Below, piece after piece: positions 9,731-19,280 of a DNA stretch of 64,000 nt (position 1 is the stretch's first letter; every line of letters starts with the position of its first letter). The DNA lies in the NCBI RefSeq assembly GCF_051020765.1, contig NW_027469113.1, positions 310,001 to 374,000 on the forward strand, read 5' to 3'. The DNA is from Lasioglossum baleicum (Eukaryota > Arthropoda > Insecta > Hymenoptera > Halictidae). Position numbers and translations under genes: made by a program. Under the pieces are notes generated by a model. That model was given only the letters and a program-made list of their open reading frames with translations. It was not told the origin of the DNA and did no database searches.

Positions 9731-11430
9731 CTACGATTATTGGCTTCGCGTTTTCGGCACTCGTGGATATCGTGCCCTGGGATTCTACAATAATTGCAAA
9801 ATTTGCGTACTGGACGAGAGTCATCGCTATTTTGTACGCGACGCTGAGGCGGAACATAACTATCGTTTCTACCGCGGTACGAATCGTTTCTACTTCTAGA
9901 TTCGAAATTTCCATCTCCGTTATAAGAGTTTGAATGAGAACCCTGGTCGTTTCGAGGCCGAGGTCGTAAATCATCACCCGCCGGGCGGTTTGTATACAAG
10001 TCCGCGCGGGCTACGCGTGTTGTCCCTGCGTTACGGTTAGGGGAAGCGCTCGTCGACCGATTCGACCCTCGCAGGTATGCGTCACCGTAACGGTCCGGCG
10101 ACGCTTGTGTAAACATCCTCGACCGTTCTCGATAAGGAGACTCTTCGCGCCGATAGTCTTGTCTTGAGTTACTTGAATAATCGTTTCGTCGATACGGCGA
10201 CGGAGAACGATTAAAATTATCGCGTTGATACGGCGACGGAGAACGATTGAAATTATCGCGTTGGTACGGCGAGTCTGAGCGATAATTCTTTTCTCGGTGA
10301 TACGGAGACGAATTTCTTTCGGAACGATAATTTTCATAAGAATCTAAAAATCGTACTTGTTTATCCGCGCGTTCATAGCGTACGCGGTCGAGCTCGAGAT
10401 ATTTGTAGCTAACAATAGCTTCGTCAAAAACTGTGCGCAACGTTTCGTTTCTGAAAGAACGGACTTCTGAGCGGAGTCGCGGGATTAAACCACGAATGAA
10501 ACTATCGCGTGTTAACTTGTCGATTTCAGTCTTGTTCGGCGAAGAGCGGTAACAGTCTAGAATTGCTGAACGAAGATCTTTCACACGACTGATAAATTGT
10601 AAAATATGTTCATTCGCGTACATATAAACGCTGGTTAATTCTCCTTTATAATACTCTACCGTATGATGCGGCCCGAATACATCTTTTAAACGGTTAGAAA
10701 TATCTGCGACATATTCTATTAATTCATCTTCTACGGCGGTGTATGCGCGTCCTCGTAGCTTACTAATAATTAGTTTTGCAAACGTTTTCTCTGCGTGTCG
10801 AGGGATCAAGTCACGCGCGCGTTGACAAGCTCTGGTAAATTGCAGAACTGGGATATTTGTCCCGTCGAACGTTGGAATTGAGTCTATCGCGGCGCGCATT
10901 ACTAACCGCGAATCTTCTCTTTCAAGCGCGTGATTTTCGGGCGGCGGCATCCCGTTACGATTATAATCGCTCTCGCCTCGAAAAGCGTTCATACGCGGCA
11001 TTTCATCTCTTCGCGTAGTGAGCGGATAATTATTCAATGGATATGACTGCGATTCTAATTCTCGTCGCGGCGTAACGTTATCGCGTGTTTCTATATTCTC
11101 TAGCTCATCGTCGACAAGAACCTCGGTTTCTGTCTGTACACTACTAGTTCCTTGCTTTAATTTATCAACGAGTTCTTTATCGCGTGTTAACTGCGATCGT
11201 AGCTCGTCTAATTCCGCACGCTCTTTATTGATCGCGGCGGTAATTTCGGCTCTATCTTTATCTAGCAACTCGCGGCTCTGTCTCACGGATTCACTTTCGT
11301 TTCTGATTCGAATCTCTTTCAACCGCAGTGACTCCTTGTACGCGTTCAACTCGCTTTCGGTAATTTTCGCGTTTTTCACTTCACCACCTTTCTGCTTCGT
11401 ACGCGTATTGTCTGAGGGACCGTCTGCCAT
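9613..11430 (-). CDS. gag: Gag polyprotein of A2
   Basis: 605 aa from an ATG at 11430, only 15 nt after the primer site. It has a charged N-terminal helix-rich segment (about 20-100), a central retrotransposon Gag domain (about 190-350), an RS/RY-rich segment with two PYQRDNFNRSPS units, and one CCHC zinc knuckle at 545-558 (CNYCRIPGHDIHEC). It should form the particle core and bind RNA. It is identical to the Gag of A3-A6. Confidence 0.95.
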   Translation of the reverse strand: MADGPSDNTRTKQKGGEVKNAKITESELNAYKESLRLKEIRIRNESESVRQSRELLDKDRAEITAAINKERAELDELRSQLTRDKELVDKLKQGTSSVQTETEVLVDDELENIETRDNVTPRRELESQSYPLNNYPLTTRRDEMPRMNAFRGESDYNRNGMPPPENHALEREDSRLVMRAAIDSIPTFDGTNIPVLQFTRACQRARDLIPRHAEKTFAKLIISKLRGRAYTAVEDELIEYVADISNRLKDVFGPHHTVEYYKGELTSVYMYANEHILQFISRVKDLRSAILDCYRSSPNKTEIDKLTRDSFIRGLIPRLRSEVRSFRNETLRTVFDEAIVSYKYLELDRVRYERADKQVRFLDSYENYRSERNSSPYHREKNYRSDSPYQRDNFNRSPSPYQRDNFNRSPSPYRRNDYSSNSRQDYRREESPYRERSRMFTQASPDRYGDAYLRGSNRSTSASPNRNAGTTRVARADLYTNRPAGDDLRPRPRNDQGSHSNSYNGDGNFESRSRNDSYRGRNDSYVPPQRRVQNSDDSRPVRKFCNYCRIPGHDIHECRKREANNRSQSGNGTSLPSAANYRREEQNQKFVRTISNTKSTAENNE

Positions 11431-11445
11431 CGCGATCGCTGGACT

Positions 11446-11463
11446 ATCCCACCGCTGCCACCA
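11446..11463 (-). other. Primer binding site, A2 (tRNA-Leu)
   Basis: Same 18-nt site as A1 and A3, four bases from the LTR. Confidence 0.85.
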
Positions 11464-11467
11464 AATT

Positions 11468-12785
11468 TGTTACGTCCCGGGACGTCGGACGGTTAAAAAT
11501 ATATAAATTCACCGACCGCGACACGGATAGAAACGTACACGAAATTATTCCAGCTTTGAAACCACGCGGCGAGTACTTCCACGTCTGAATCGGGAACCGC
11601 GAAGCTACAGTCTTGACAATTTCACGCGTATACAATATAATCGGACTCACCGAGAAGAACGCCGTTAATACTATGAAGAATTGTCTGCGGAGGAGCTTCC
11701 TCGATGTCGTGATGAGAAGGAAGCGACGGACCGCATACGTAGACGCTCGCTCAAGCGTACGATGCGTTTCAGCTTTTCCTTGCAGCATACGATAACGCCC
11801 GCTACAGCGTACGATGAGGTTCAGCTTCTCCTTGCTGCATATGAAGACGCTCGCTAAAGCGTACGATGAATCCACGTAGTGAACGATGCGTCCGTTCAAT
11901 TGTTGCGAGCGATGGAATCGTTCGATTGTAGAATAAGCAGTGAGAACTGCTGGTTTGCGTTATAAGTAGCAATGATAATTGCTGATTTAATCGTTGCGAG
12001 CGGCGTAGCGGCTCGTTCGATGCGAACGTTGCGTTCGTTGATGAAGTAATGAAAATTACTGTTTGAATGCGTTGCGAGCGGCGAAGCTGCTCGTTCGATG
12101 CGAAGAATGGAGATTGTTCTACTCGTAGAACTTTCGAAGATTCGAAAATGGAACTCGAAGTTGAAATAAAATATAATAAACGGCGAACTGGGATCCCGTG
12201 AATAAATGTGACTCTAGGCTTAAGATTCAGGAAATAAAATATATTTGAAGCAAACTGTAGAGTACAACTCTATGAGATACAACGTCGGAATATTTCTAAG
12301 TACTAGAACCGGAGAAAATCGGAGAGAGGAGACAGGCTCGGAAGGAGGCCTGTGCTCGCTCGTAGTCGAGAAGCGAATCTGCCCGACTGCTCAGCACGCT
12401 CGCTGCGTTCGACTGGCCGCCGGTGGAGTGGGGGAAGCGACGCAGTGGGGCGCGCCGCTGTACAGTGGTGGGGCGCGCTAGCGCGTGAAGCGTACTGGCG
12501 AGCGTCTCAGGCGCTCGCGCGTTCATCGTAACAGAAACATAAAATCTTTAATATGTTATTAAAAATACTAAATATGCCATATAAAATACAGAACTTTGGT
12601 CAACTGCTCGGTAAGTATTCCAGGTATAAGGTAAGTATAAAAAGGTAAGTAAAATTATATATGTAAGGATCTTAAGACTAGGTGTTCGTGTTACATAATC
12701 TGTGTACTTATAACTATTAATATAACCTAGTATCTTGACTATAATACAGACGCTGAAAGGCGTCAACACGTCAGCGGACGTGACA
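11468..12785 (-). repeat. A2 5' LTR (1318 bp)
   Basis: The outer end abuts CGAT, the target duplication. It is of the pol-type haplotype (G at LTR base 208, C at 405). Confidence 0.96.
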
Positions 12786-14413
12786 CGATCGAGTACTCCC
12801 TAGAGAAAAACGCCGTGAAAAGCCGGCCGGAATCGAAGGAGACTCGAGAGATATCGGAGTACACTGCGAGAAGTCGGATCGTGGAGCGTGAGGATCGAGT
12901 CCGAACAAAGACTCCTCCGAAATCCGAAGAATTCGTCCTCGAACCTCGTACCGTTGCGTGCATAGCGGTCGACGTCGAAGGACCTAAACAGGGATATATC
13001 CGCCGTGTTAACGTAGCGCCGGATGTATTCCTGGGTGACTGCGTTGTCACCAATCGTAAAGGCAAAGCGAGCCTCCGGTGTTTTAACACCTCGTCGGAAA
13101 GAGTTTCATTTCGATTGCCCCCATTGGAGATGGAACAAATCGAGTCGTACTCTTCCGACCTTTCTAATTCCGGGTATCATCCCGACGTATTCGGTAACCA
13201 TCCCGACCATTCTAATTCCGGGTACCATCCCGACGTATTCGGTAACCATCCCGACCTTTCTAATTCCGGGAATCATCCCGACGCATTCGGTAACCATCCC
13301 GACCTTTCCAATTCCGGGTATCATCCCGACGCATTCGGTAACCATCCCGACCTTTCCAATTCCGGGTATCATCCCGACGCATTCGGTAACCATCCCGACC
13401 TTAGTAACTCCGGTAACCAGCCCGATTCTCATACTAACTCCGGTAACCAGCCCGATTCTCATACTAACTCCGGTAACCAGCCCGATTCTTATTCTAACTC
13501 CGGTAACCAGCCCGATCATTATTCTAACTCCGGTAACCAGCCCGATCATTATTCTAACTCCGGTAACCAGCCCGATCAATTCCAAGACCAACTCCATTCC
13601 TACGACAATCAAAGATCTTCAAGACCCATATGTAAGCAGGTCTGTTCTATACTGCACGATAAATCCAGTGACAGTTCTAAACCAGAGAAGGATATCAAAG
13701 TCTCCAAAGTAAAAGAACTTCATAACTTACTTCGAAATCATATCTTTGATGATCCACAGAAACTCGATTCCTTTCAACTTCCATCTGCACGTTGCCATGC
13801 GAAGCGAAACAAATACGATAAAATTAATCTCTGCGCTACAGCGAAATACGCGTCAGCAAGAAAGAAATATAAATCCGAGTACCCTCGCGATAACAGATAC
13901 CCCTACCAGATTAAACGAGCGAAATACGAAACCTCTGGTCAGCAAAATCTCCTTCGACCACCGGAAGATATAGAACAAGTATTCCTACTCAAAGAACCCC
14001 GCAAAGGCAAATTCGACGCGCAATATACGGGTCCACATGAAATCTGCGACATCTTAGACTCAAACAATGTAAAAATTAAAGTAGGGAACCATTTTAAGAT
14101 TGTACATGCAAACAAACTCAAGCGTGCGCCGAATAATCTAACGCAAACCCCGCGTCAGCGAAACGTGACACTCATCTGGACGCAGATAAGAAAAGACGAA
14201 AGTGACAGTGACACCAGTGATTCCCCACCCACCCAAAACCCAATTATGCAAAATGAACAAAGCGAAATAAATTGCATAAAATCAGCCCCAGCCCCACGTG
14301 CCGACACCGACAACATTTCAGTGCGACCAGTGTTTCGTACAAATATAGGAAATACTCGCCGAGAACTGTGCTCCCTGCGCGGAGTACCTCCGGACGATGC
14401 GTCGCATGAATGA
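12786..14413 (+). pseudogene. B1 linker-minisatellite-integrase C-terminus-tail frame
   Basis: Continuation of the B1 frame after A2 (12786-12789 is the duplicated target). In order it codes a linker, five 16-aa and six 10-aa Asn-Ser-Gly/Pro-Asp repeats (13166-13585), a basic segment, a switch near 13951-13970 into an integrase C-terminal SH3-like segment (VFLLKEPRKGKFDAQYTGP), and the B tail ending SHE. RT, RNase H, integrase core and Env are all absent. It reads open to a stop at 14411-14413 but has no natural start. It looks like an env-type 5' half joined to a pol-type 3' end. Confidence 0.88.
13166..13585 (+). repeat. Coding minisatellite in B1: 5 x 48 bp + 6 x 30 bp
   Basis: Units code for NSGYHPDVFGNHPDLS-like (16 aa) and NSGNQPDSHT-like (10 aa) repeats. 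B2 and B3 have four long and nine short units, so copy number changes while the frame is kept. The 3-multiple period keeps several shadow frames open. Confidence 0.93.
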
Positions 14414-14471
14414 GTGTGTGATCGAGTGTTGAGCGAGAAATTTCTTCCTTGTAAGAAATTTCTTTTCCGCG

Positions 14472-14479
14472 TTGGGAGG
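14472..14479 (+). other. Polypurine tract of B1
   Basis: TTGGGAGG directly before the LTR start TGTTACG. Confidence 0.7.
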
Positions 14480-14578
14480 TGTTACGTCGTCCGATGTACG
14501 ACGTTGGCCTTGTACACACACTATGTATACAAGGTCTGATCTGCATAAGATCCATACACCGTCCCCTAGACATAAGAG
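14480..14578 (+). repeat. B1 3' LTR, first 99 bp only
   Basis: Matches the first bases of the B LTR (reverse complement of 16453-16551) up to CATAAGAG. The intact LTR goes on with CATAGTATTAAG, but here the outer end of the minus-strand B array (TGTCACG) follows at 14579. This fits insertion of the array into the B1 LTR. The other flank would lie right of the window. Confidence 0.85.
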
Positions 14579-14898
14579 TGTCACGTCCGTCACTGTGTTT
14601 TTGTTACAGGTACCAAGAGAGAGAAAAGGATGGTACTCAAGAACAGTGACAGACGGACGGTGGAGATATGAAGATTAATTGTGGAGTGGTCTTTCGTGCC
14701 GAGACAGCCGCGGGCTGTCATATGCACTAGGACAACCGATATTGCTATGGATGCAGTCAAGAAGAGAACGTCCGACGCGGTTACAAGAAGTGTCCCGACA
14801 AGAATCACGCGCGAGATGATGCAACGAGAACGGTGAGTTTACAGGATTCGGCAATTATACAAGACATTATACGACTCACCGCAATGTTGTATTGACGC

Positions 14899-15414
14899 CT
14901 AATAATATTGTTGTAGCAGGAACTGGCGGTACTGACAGTAGGTGTAGCACATCGGATCTTCCATACAGATGTCCTCGAGGTGGGGAAGATCTGGCAGAGT
15001 TGCTGCTGCTCGGTTCGGGACGACATTAGTGGCCTTGGATGCTGGCCGCAAGACGACACGTTGGTGAGCTGGCAGAGGAACGTCACGGATGATTCGGCAA
15101 CGGACCCTGGGAACGATGATCGTGTCTTGGCTGTCGTCGTCGGCTATGTCGATTACCTCAGGACGATCGACCGGATGCAGAACTGGCGTCGGAGCTCGCG
15201 AGAGGTCCGCGCGGTTGACCTCCTTAGGAGGGTTGCAAGGGCAACCGTACACAGAAACGTAATCGGACGCGTCACACGGAATGTGCTCGGTGGTTCCCAG
15301 AAGTTCTGTCCACTCGGTAGTGGCAACGATTTGATCGAGCACCGCTTTATTTCTCAACGCGCGTCTCAATTTAGCAAGTTGATACTTGCGTCCCGCTCGA
15401 CGTGGGCGTCGCAT
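14899..15414 (-). CDS. Open frame inside the B LTR, 171 aa
   Basis: Sense to the element, with an ATG at 15414. The protein has a basic N-terminus (RRPRRAGRK, nuclear-signal-like), a GCPCNP motif, a hydrophobic-acidic stretch VIDIADDDS that resembles a SUMO-interacting motif, and a tyrosine/glutamine-rich C-terminus. Compared with the copies at 32176 and 47823 it differs by several amino acids and one whole-codon indel, with no frameshift or stop. I recognise no family. It may be a true LTR-coded protein or a chance open frame. Confidence 0.45.
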   Translation of the reverse strand: MRRPRRAGRKYQLAKLRRALRNKAVLDQIVATTEWTELLGTTEHIPCDASDYVSVYGCPCNPPKEVNRADLSRAPTPVLHPVDRPEVIDIADDDSQDTIIVPRVRCRIIRDVPLPAHQRVVLRPASKATNVVPNRAAATLPDLPHLEDICMEDPMCYTYCQYRQFLLQQYY

Positions 15415-16274
15415 GGGTAAGGAATAGTAATGATGGAATATTAATAATATAATGAAAATGAACTTCCACTTGTTATTAACCTTTTTGGTAGTTAACTCGC
15501 TTCACGTCTATAGTGGCGGCTCAGCGTTTCCACTGCGCTCTTTAGACCAATTCTAGACGTGGCACGAGAACTTCTCTATGACTCGCCTCAAACTCCCCAT
15601 TGGCGGCTCAGCGCTTCCACTGCGCACCTTAGACCAAGTCCGGATATGTCACGAGTTTAATATATTCGATGCAAGAACTGAATTGGAAGATGGTGTTGAA
15701 CTAACACAAGAATAACAAGATCGAAGCACTGGTATAACAACGATATATCAAATAAGAACTGGTAAGTACACTGGTATACAATATGTAAGTAGTATTATAA
15801 TAGGAGTAGTAATTGGATTAATGAATAATGGATATTGTAATATGTTATAGGAATAACGTATGAGAATTAGGACTTGAGTTGAGTTGAGCCAGAGTTGGAA
15901 TTGGAATTGGAATTAGGAGTGAAGGATCGACACACTTCACTTTCGCGGAGCTAGACTGTACACGTCTGCTCTTGAAGTCGGAAGAAGCCGGACTGGCACG
16001 TCCGTGCGAGTCGCTGGCCGAAGGCGGACCGCTCGAGTCGCGAGATGGAGGCGGACTGATGCAAGCGTTCGCTCTGCCTTGCCTCCTTCGGTCGGAGTGG
16101 GGATAGCTGACGCTGCAGTCTCTTTGTTCTTCAGTCGTCGGAGTGGGAGAACTGCTGACGCAGCAGCGTCTTTGCTCCCGGGGACTGCACGTGCATTTCT
16201 GCTGACGCTGCAGTCTCGTGGCTGTCCTATTGCCCTCTACGAGCGTGGGACTGCTGATGCAGCAGTCTTTGGAC

Positions 16275-16312
16275 TTCTCGACGTTTCTAGAAGCTTCTAG
16301 ATGCTTCCAGAG
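16275..16312 (-). promoter_or_regulatory. Heat-shock-element-like array in B LTR U3
   Basis: Eight contiguous 5-bp units alternate TTC and GAA in strict register. TTC occurs at 16275, 16285, 16295 and 16305, and GAA at 16290. The GAA positions at 16280, 16300 and 16310 read GAC, GAT and GAG. It lies about 240 bp from the U3 end, so it could bind HSF upstream of the promoter. Confidence 0.6.
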
Positions 16313-16551
16313 TGATGCAATACTTTATTGCATTATGTGTCGTGGTGATGGGTTGAAACTGAGGTAAGGTGTTGATCAAGGTGAAGTTATGGTGATGGGT
16401 AGAGACGGAGATAAGGATTAGAACAATAGAATAATGAGATCTTAATACTATGCTCTTATGTCTAGGGGACGGTGTATGGATCTTATGCAGATCAGACCTT
16501 GTATACATAGTGTGTGTACAAGGCCAACGTCGTACATCGGACGACGTAACA

Positions 16552-16559
16552 CCTCCCAA
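16552..16559 (-). other. Polypurine tract of B2
   Basis: TTGGGAGG on the minus strand, directly before the 3' LTR. The 66 bp between it and the Env stop are AT/GA-rich without other signals. Confidence 0.7.
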
Positions 16560-16617
16560 CGCGGAAAAGAAATTTCTTACAAGGAAGAAATTTCTCGCTC
16601 AACACTCGATCACACAC

Positions 16618-17925
16618 TCATTCATGCGACGCATCGTCCGGAGGTACTCCGCGCAGGGAGCACAGTTCTCGGCGAGTATTTCCTATATTTGTACGAAACA
16701 CTGGTCGCACTGAAATGTTGTCGGTGTCGGCACGTGGGGCTGGGGCTGGTTTTGTAATGTCCGACAAGTCGTATTCGCAATGTTCATTTTTCGACTGTCT
16801 TTTCTCGGGGTTTAGGGTGGGTGGGGAATCACTTTGTTCACTAATACTTTCACTTGCACTTTTCCTGTATCTTGCTGCATACGTGTAAGTATTGTCCTTT
16901 TGCTTCAGGAAGATGAAGAATCTTGTGAGGGAGCTCCATACGGCGACTGCTAGATGCAAACTCCATCCGTAAAGTGAGTGCAATGCAATACCATTGATTA
17001 TGGTACTTATGATAGTTTTTATTGTTCGGATTGCTATATATATTCCTAGCACTCCGGCACTGATTGAACCAAATGTGGTGAATCCTGACCACAGTTTTTG
17101 TGCTGTTGACTCCGCTATCTGTTGCAGGGAGTTTTCGTCAAGCAGGTTGAACATATTAACGTTTCCTGTTGCGTAATCTCTGCCGGATGCTCCTTGGGCG
17201 ATAGAATTTATTACGGCCACTCTTTCCACTGGAAACATGATGTGGTCCTGTAGTTTGTTGAGATCCTCTTGGGAATAGATTCCGCCTGTTGCGATATTTG
17301 TTGGATCCACGTACTTCCACGTGGGTTTGATGAGCGGTTGTAATGTTGCTGGGGCAACGGTCTCTGTGAGTGACGGCGTTAAACGATACCAAAATCCGTT
17401 TATTTTGTAGAGAGGCGGCAGGAGTTCATTGCACGGCTTTTCTGTACCTGTGGCAACTATAATATGATCTCCTGGCTTTAAGAACTTGGAAGAATTCTGG
17501 TAAGTGATCGGAAGTTCATCGAAACACTTATCCGTTTTCCGAACTTGTACGGTTACTGGAATGCACTTTATAATATGCACCACTTCTCCAGCTGGAACTG
17601 CGACGAATCCTGGTTCTCGCATAATGGCAGCTGCTATTTCTTCCGGTGATGAGTGTAACATCGTTAGTGCGTTTTGAAGGACCTGTTTCTCCAGTTCGCA
17701 CTTTTGCCGGATGACATCCTGGTACAACTGGGTAAGTTGACTCTTCAGATGTTTTTCTACGTAGATGAACTTACTATTCACGTAGGTGAATATGTCCAGA
17801 TTGCTTACTATGGTGTGAGTGCGTTCCTTGAATTTACCGGACAAACTTGTATCCAGAATAAAGAGCTTGGGGTGCTCCGTGCGAATAATAATATAACCGC
17901 AAATTGATGTACGACCAGATTCTGT
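16618..17925 (-). pseudogene. env: B2 Env, C-terminal part (split by A3)
   Basis: This is the downstream half of the B2 Env frame; the upstream half ends at 27539. It contains the late ectodomain, the G-I-Y-x5-L-x3-HIMFP block also seen in A4, one or two membrane-spanning stretches, and the acidic, proline-containing tail that ends SHE. The coding sequence matches B3 residue for residue. The break is a clean 4-bp-duplicating insertion, so the gene is disrupted but not decayed. Confidence 0.88.
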
Positions 17926-18615
17926 TGTCACGTCCGCTGACGTGTTGACGCCTTTCAGCGTCTGTATTATAGTCAAGATACTAGGTTATATTAATAGTTA
18001 TAAGTACACAGATTATGTAACACGAACACCTAGTCTTAAGATCCTTACATATATAATTTTACTTACCTTTTTATACTTACCTTATACCTGGAATACTTAC
18101 CGAGCAGTTGACCAAAGTTCTGTATTTTATATGGCATATTTAGTATTTTTAATAACATATTAAAGATTTTATGTTTCTGTTACGATGAACGCGCGAGCGC
18201 CTGAGACGCTCGCCAGTACGCTTCACGCGCTAGCGCGCCCCACCACTGTACAGCGGCGCGCCCCACTGCGTCGCTTCCCCCACTCCACCGGCGGCCAGTC
18301 GAACGCAGCGAGCGTGCTGAGCAGTCGGGCAGATTCGCTTCTCGACTACGAGCGAGCACAGGCCTCCTTCCGAGCCTGTCTCCTCTCTCCGATTTTCTCC
18401 GGTTCTAGTACTTAGAAATATTCCGACGTTGTATCTCATAGAGTTGTACTCTACAGTTTGCTTCAAATATATTTTATTTCCTGAATCTTAAGCCTAGAGT
18501 CACATTTATTCACGGGATCCCAGTTCGCCGTTTATTATATTTTATTTCAACTTCGAGTTCCATTTTCGAATCTTCGAAAGTTCTACGAGTAGAACAATCT
18601 CCATTCTTCGCATCG

Positions 18616-18800
18616 AACGAGCAGCTTCGCCGCTCGCAACGCATTCAAACAGTAATTTTCATTACTTCATCAACGAACGCAACGTTCGCATCGAACGAGC
18701 CGCTACGCCGCTCGCAACGATTAAATCAGCAATTATCATTGCTACTTATAACGCAAACCAGCAGTTCTCACTGCTTATTCTACAATCGAACGATTCCATC
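18616..18800 (+). promoter_or_regulatory. Array of short perfect hairpins in the A LTR
   Basis: Perfect stem-loops follow one another: 18651-18666 (AGTAAT, loop TTTC), 18674-18688 (CGAACG, loop CAA), 18728-18743 (AGCAAT, loop TATC) and 18760-18775 (AGCAGT, loop TCTC). Imperfect GAGC...GCTC hairpins lie at 18617-18636 and 18696-18714. All A LTRs carry the array. Confidence 0.65.
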
Positions 18801-19060
18801 GCTCGCAACAATTGAACGGACGCATCGTTCACTACGTGGATTCATCGTACGCTTTAGCGAGCGTCTTCATATGCAGCAAGGAGAAGCTGAACCTCATCGT
18901 ACGCTGTAGCGGGCGTTATCGTATGCTGCAAGGAAAAGCTGAAACGCATCGTACGCTTGAGCGAGCGTCTACGTATGCGGTCCGTCGCTTCCTTCTCATC
19001 ACGACATCGAGGAAGCTCCTCCGCAGACAATTCTTCATAGTATTAACGGCGTTCTTCTCG

Positions 19061-19066
19061 GTGAGT
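19061..19066 (+). promoter_or_regulatory. Candidate splice donor of A3
   Basis: TCTCG/GTGAGT is a near-consensus 5' splice site upstream of gag in the LTR. Together with the acceptor at 25083 it would make a message whose first ATG after the acceptor starts the cysteine-rich protein. Equivalent sites are at 11650 (A2, minus) and 50973 (A5). Confidence 0.5.
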
Positions 19067-19247
19067 CCGATTATATTGTATACGCGTGAAATTGTCAAGA
19101 CTGTAGCTTCGCGGTTCCCGATTCAGACGTGGAAGTACTCGCCGCGTGGTTTCAAAGCTGGAATAATTTCGTGTACGTTTCTATCCGTGTCGCGGTCGGT
19201 GAATTTATATATTTTTAACCGTCCGACGTCCCGGGACGTAACAAATT

Positions 19248-19265
19248 TGGTGGCAGCGGTGGGAT
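19248..19265 (+). other. Primer binding site, A3 (tRNA-Leu)
   Basis: TGGTGGCAGCGGTGGGAT, separated from the LTR by AATT, 18/18 complementary to the tRNA-Leu 3' end as I know it. Confidence 0.87.
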
Positions 19266-19280
19266 AGTCCAGCGATCGCG

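Larger units (their letters stand above)
3173..12785 (-). mobile_element. Complete family A element A2, pol type
   Basis: A 9613-bp element on the minus strand with LTRs at 11468-12785 (5') and 3173-4490 (3'), flanked by CGAT at 3169-3172 and 12786-12789. It carries gag, pol and the cysteine-rich accessory gene with no break seen. The LTR pair shows one difference that I found (base 3259, giving Thr for Ala in an incidental translation). It has the same length and translations as A3 and A5. It lies antisense to its host B1. Confidence 0.96.
2830..14578 (+). mobile_element. Ty3/gypsy element B1, broken copy (2830-3172 and 12786-14578)
   Basis: B1 is a plus-strand family B copy. Its left end starts inside the protease at 2830, next to the C fragment. 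It is split by A2 at 3172/12786 with target duplication CGAT. It continues through the coding minisatellite, switches to an integrase C-terminus near 13951-13970, reaches the B tail and the purine tract, and enters a 3' LTR at 14480. That LTR is cut after 99 bp where the minus-strand B array starts at 14579. B1 has no gag, RT or Env in the window. Confidence 0.88.
14579..16551 (-). repeat. B LTR, left-most of the array (1973 bp)
   Basis: On the minus strand it runs from TGTTACGTCG to ACGTGACA. It holds a heat-shock-like element (16275-16312), perfect hairpins at 16152-16166 and 16249-16267, a 37-bp direct repeat (15514-15550 and 15601-15637), and an open frame (14899-15414). It lacks the 170-bp terminal duplication of the other two B LTRs. 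Confidence 0.93.
17926..19243 (+). repeat. A3 5' LTR (1318 bp)
   Basis: TGTCACG...CGTAACA. The first 40 bp carry two inverted repeats (CACGTC/GACGTG and GACGC/GCGTC) and the end carries the 14-bp palindrome ACGTCCCGGGACGT. Three antisense U1-like sites (TACTTACC at 18060, 18074 and 18094), a CpG-rich block (about 18180-18400), an array of perfect small hairpins (18616-18800) and a strong splice donor (19061) follow. TATA-like stretches occur near 18050 and 18125, but I cannot place the start site. Confidence 0.96.

Noticed and set aside
12296..12526. GC-rich 76- and 78-codon frames in the A LTR
   Set aside because: Paired on both strands in a CpG-rich block, typical of composition-driven open frames.
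13406..13585. Regular 30-bp repeats, CRISPR-like at first sight
   Set aside because: The units are contiguous, lack spacers and code for a protein repeat in an animal retroelement.
16004..16300. Plus-strand 98-codon frame in the B LTR, repeated in all three LTRs
   Set aside because: It is antisense to the element, rich in hairpin-derived repeats, and overlaps the heat-shock-like array; no protein features.
18812..19267. 151-codon open frame across the end of the A LTR and primer site, repeated in all A copies
   Set aside because: It starts only at a TTG, includes the fixed primer site, and its repeat in every copy only reflects LTR identity. No domain is visible.
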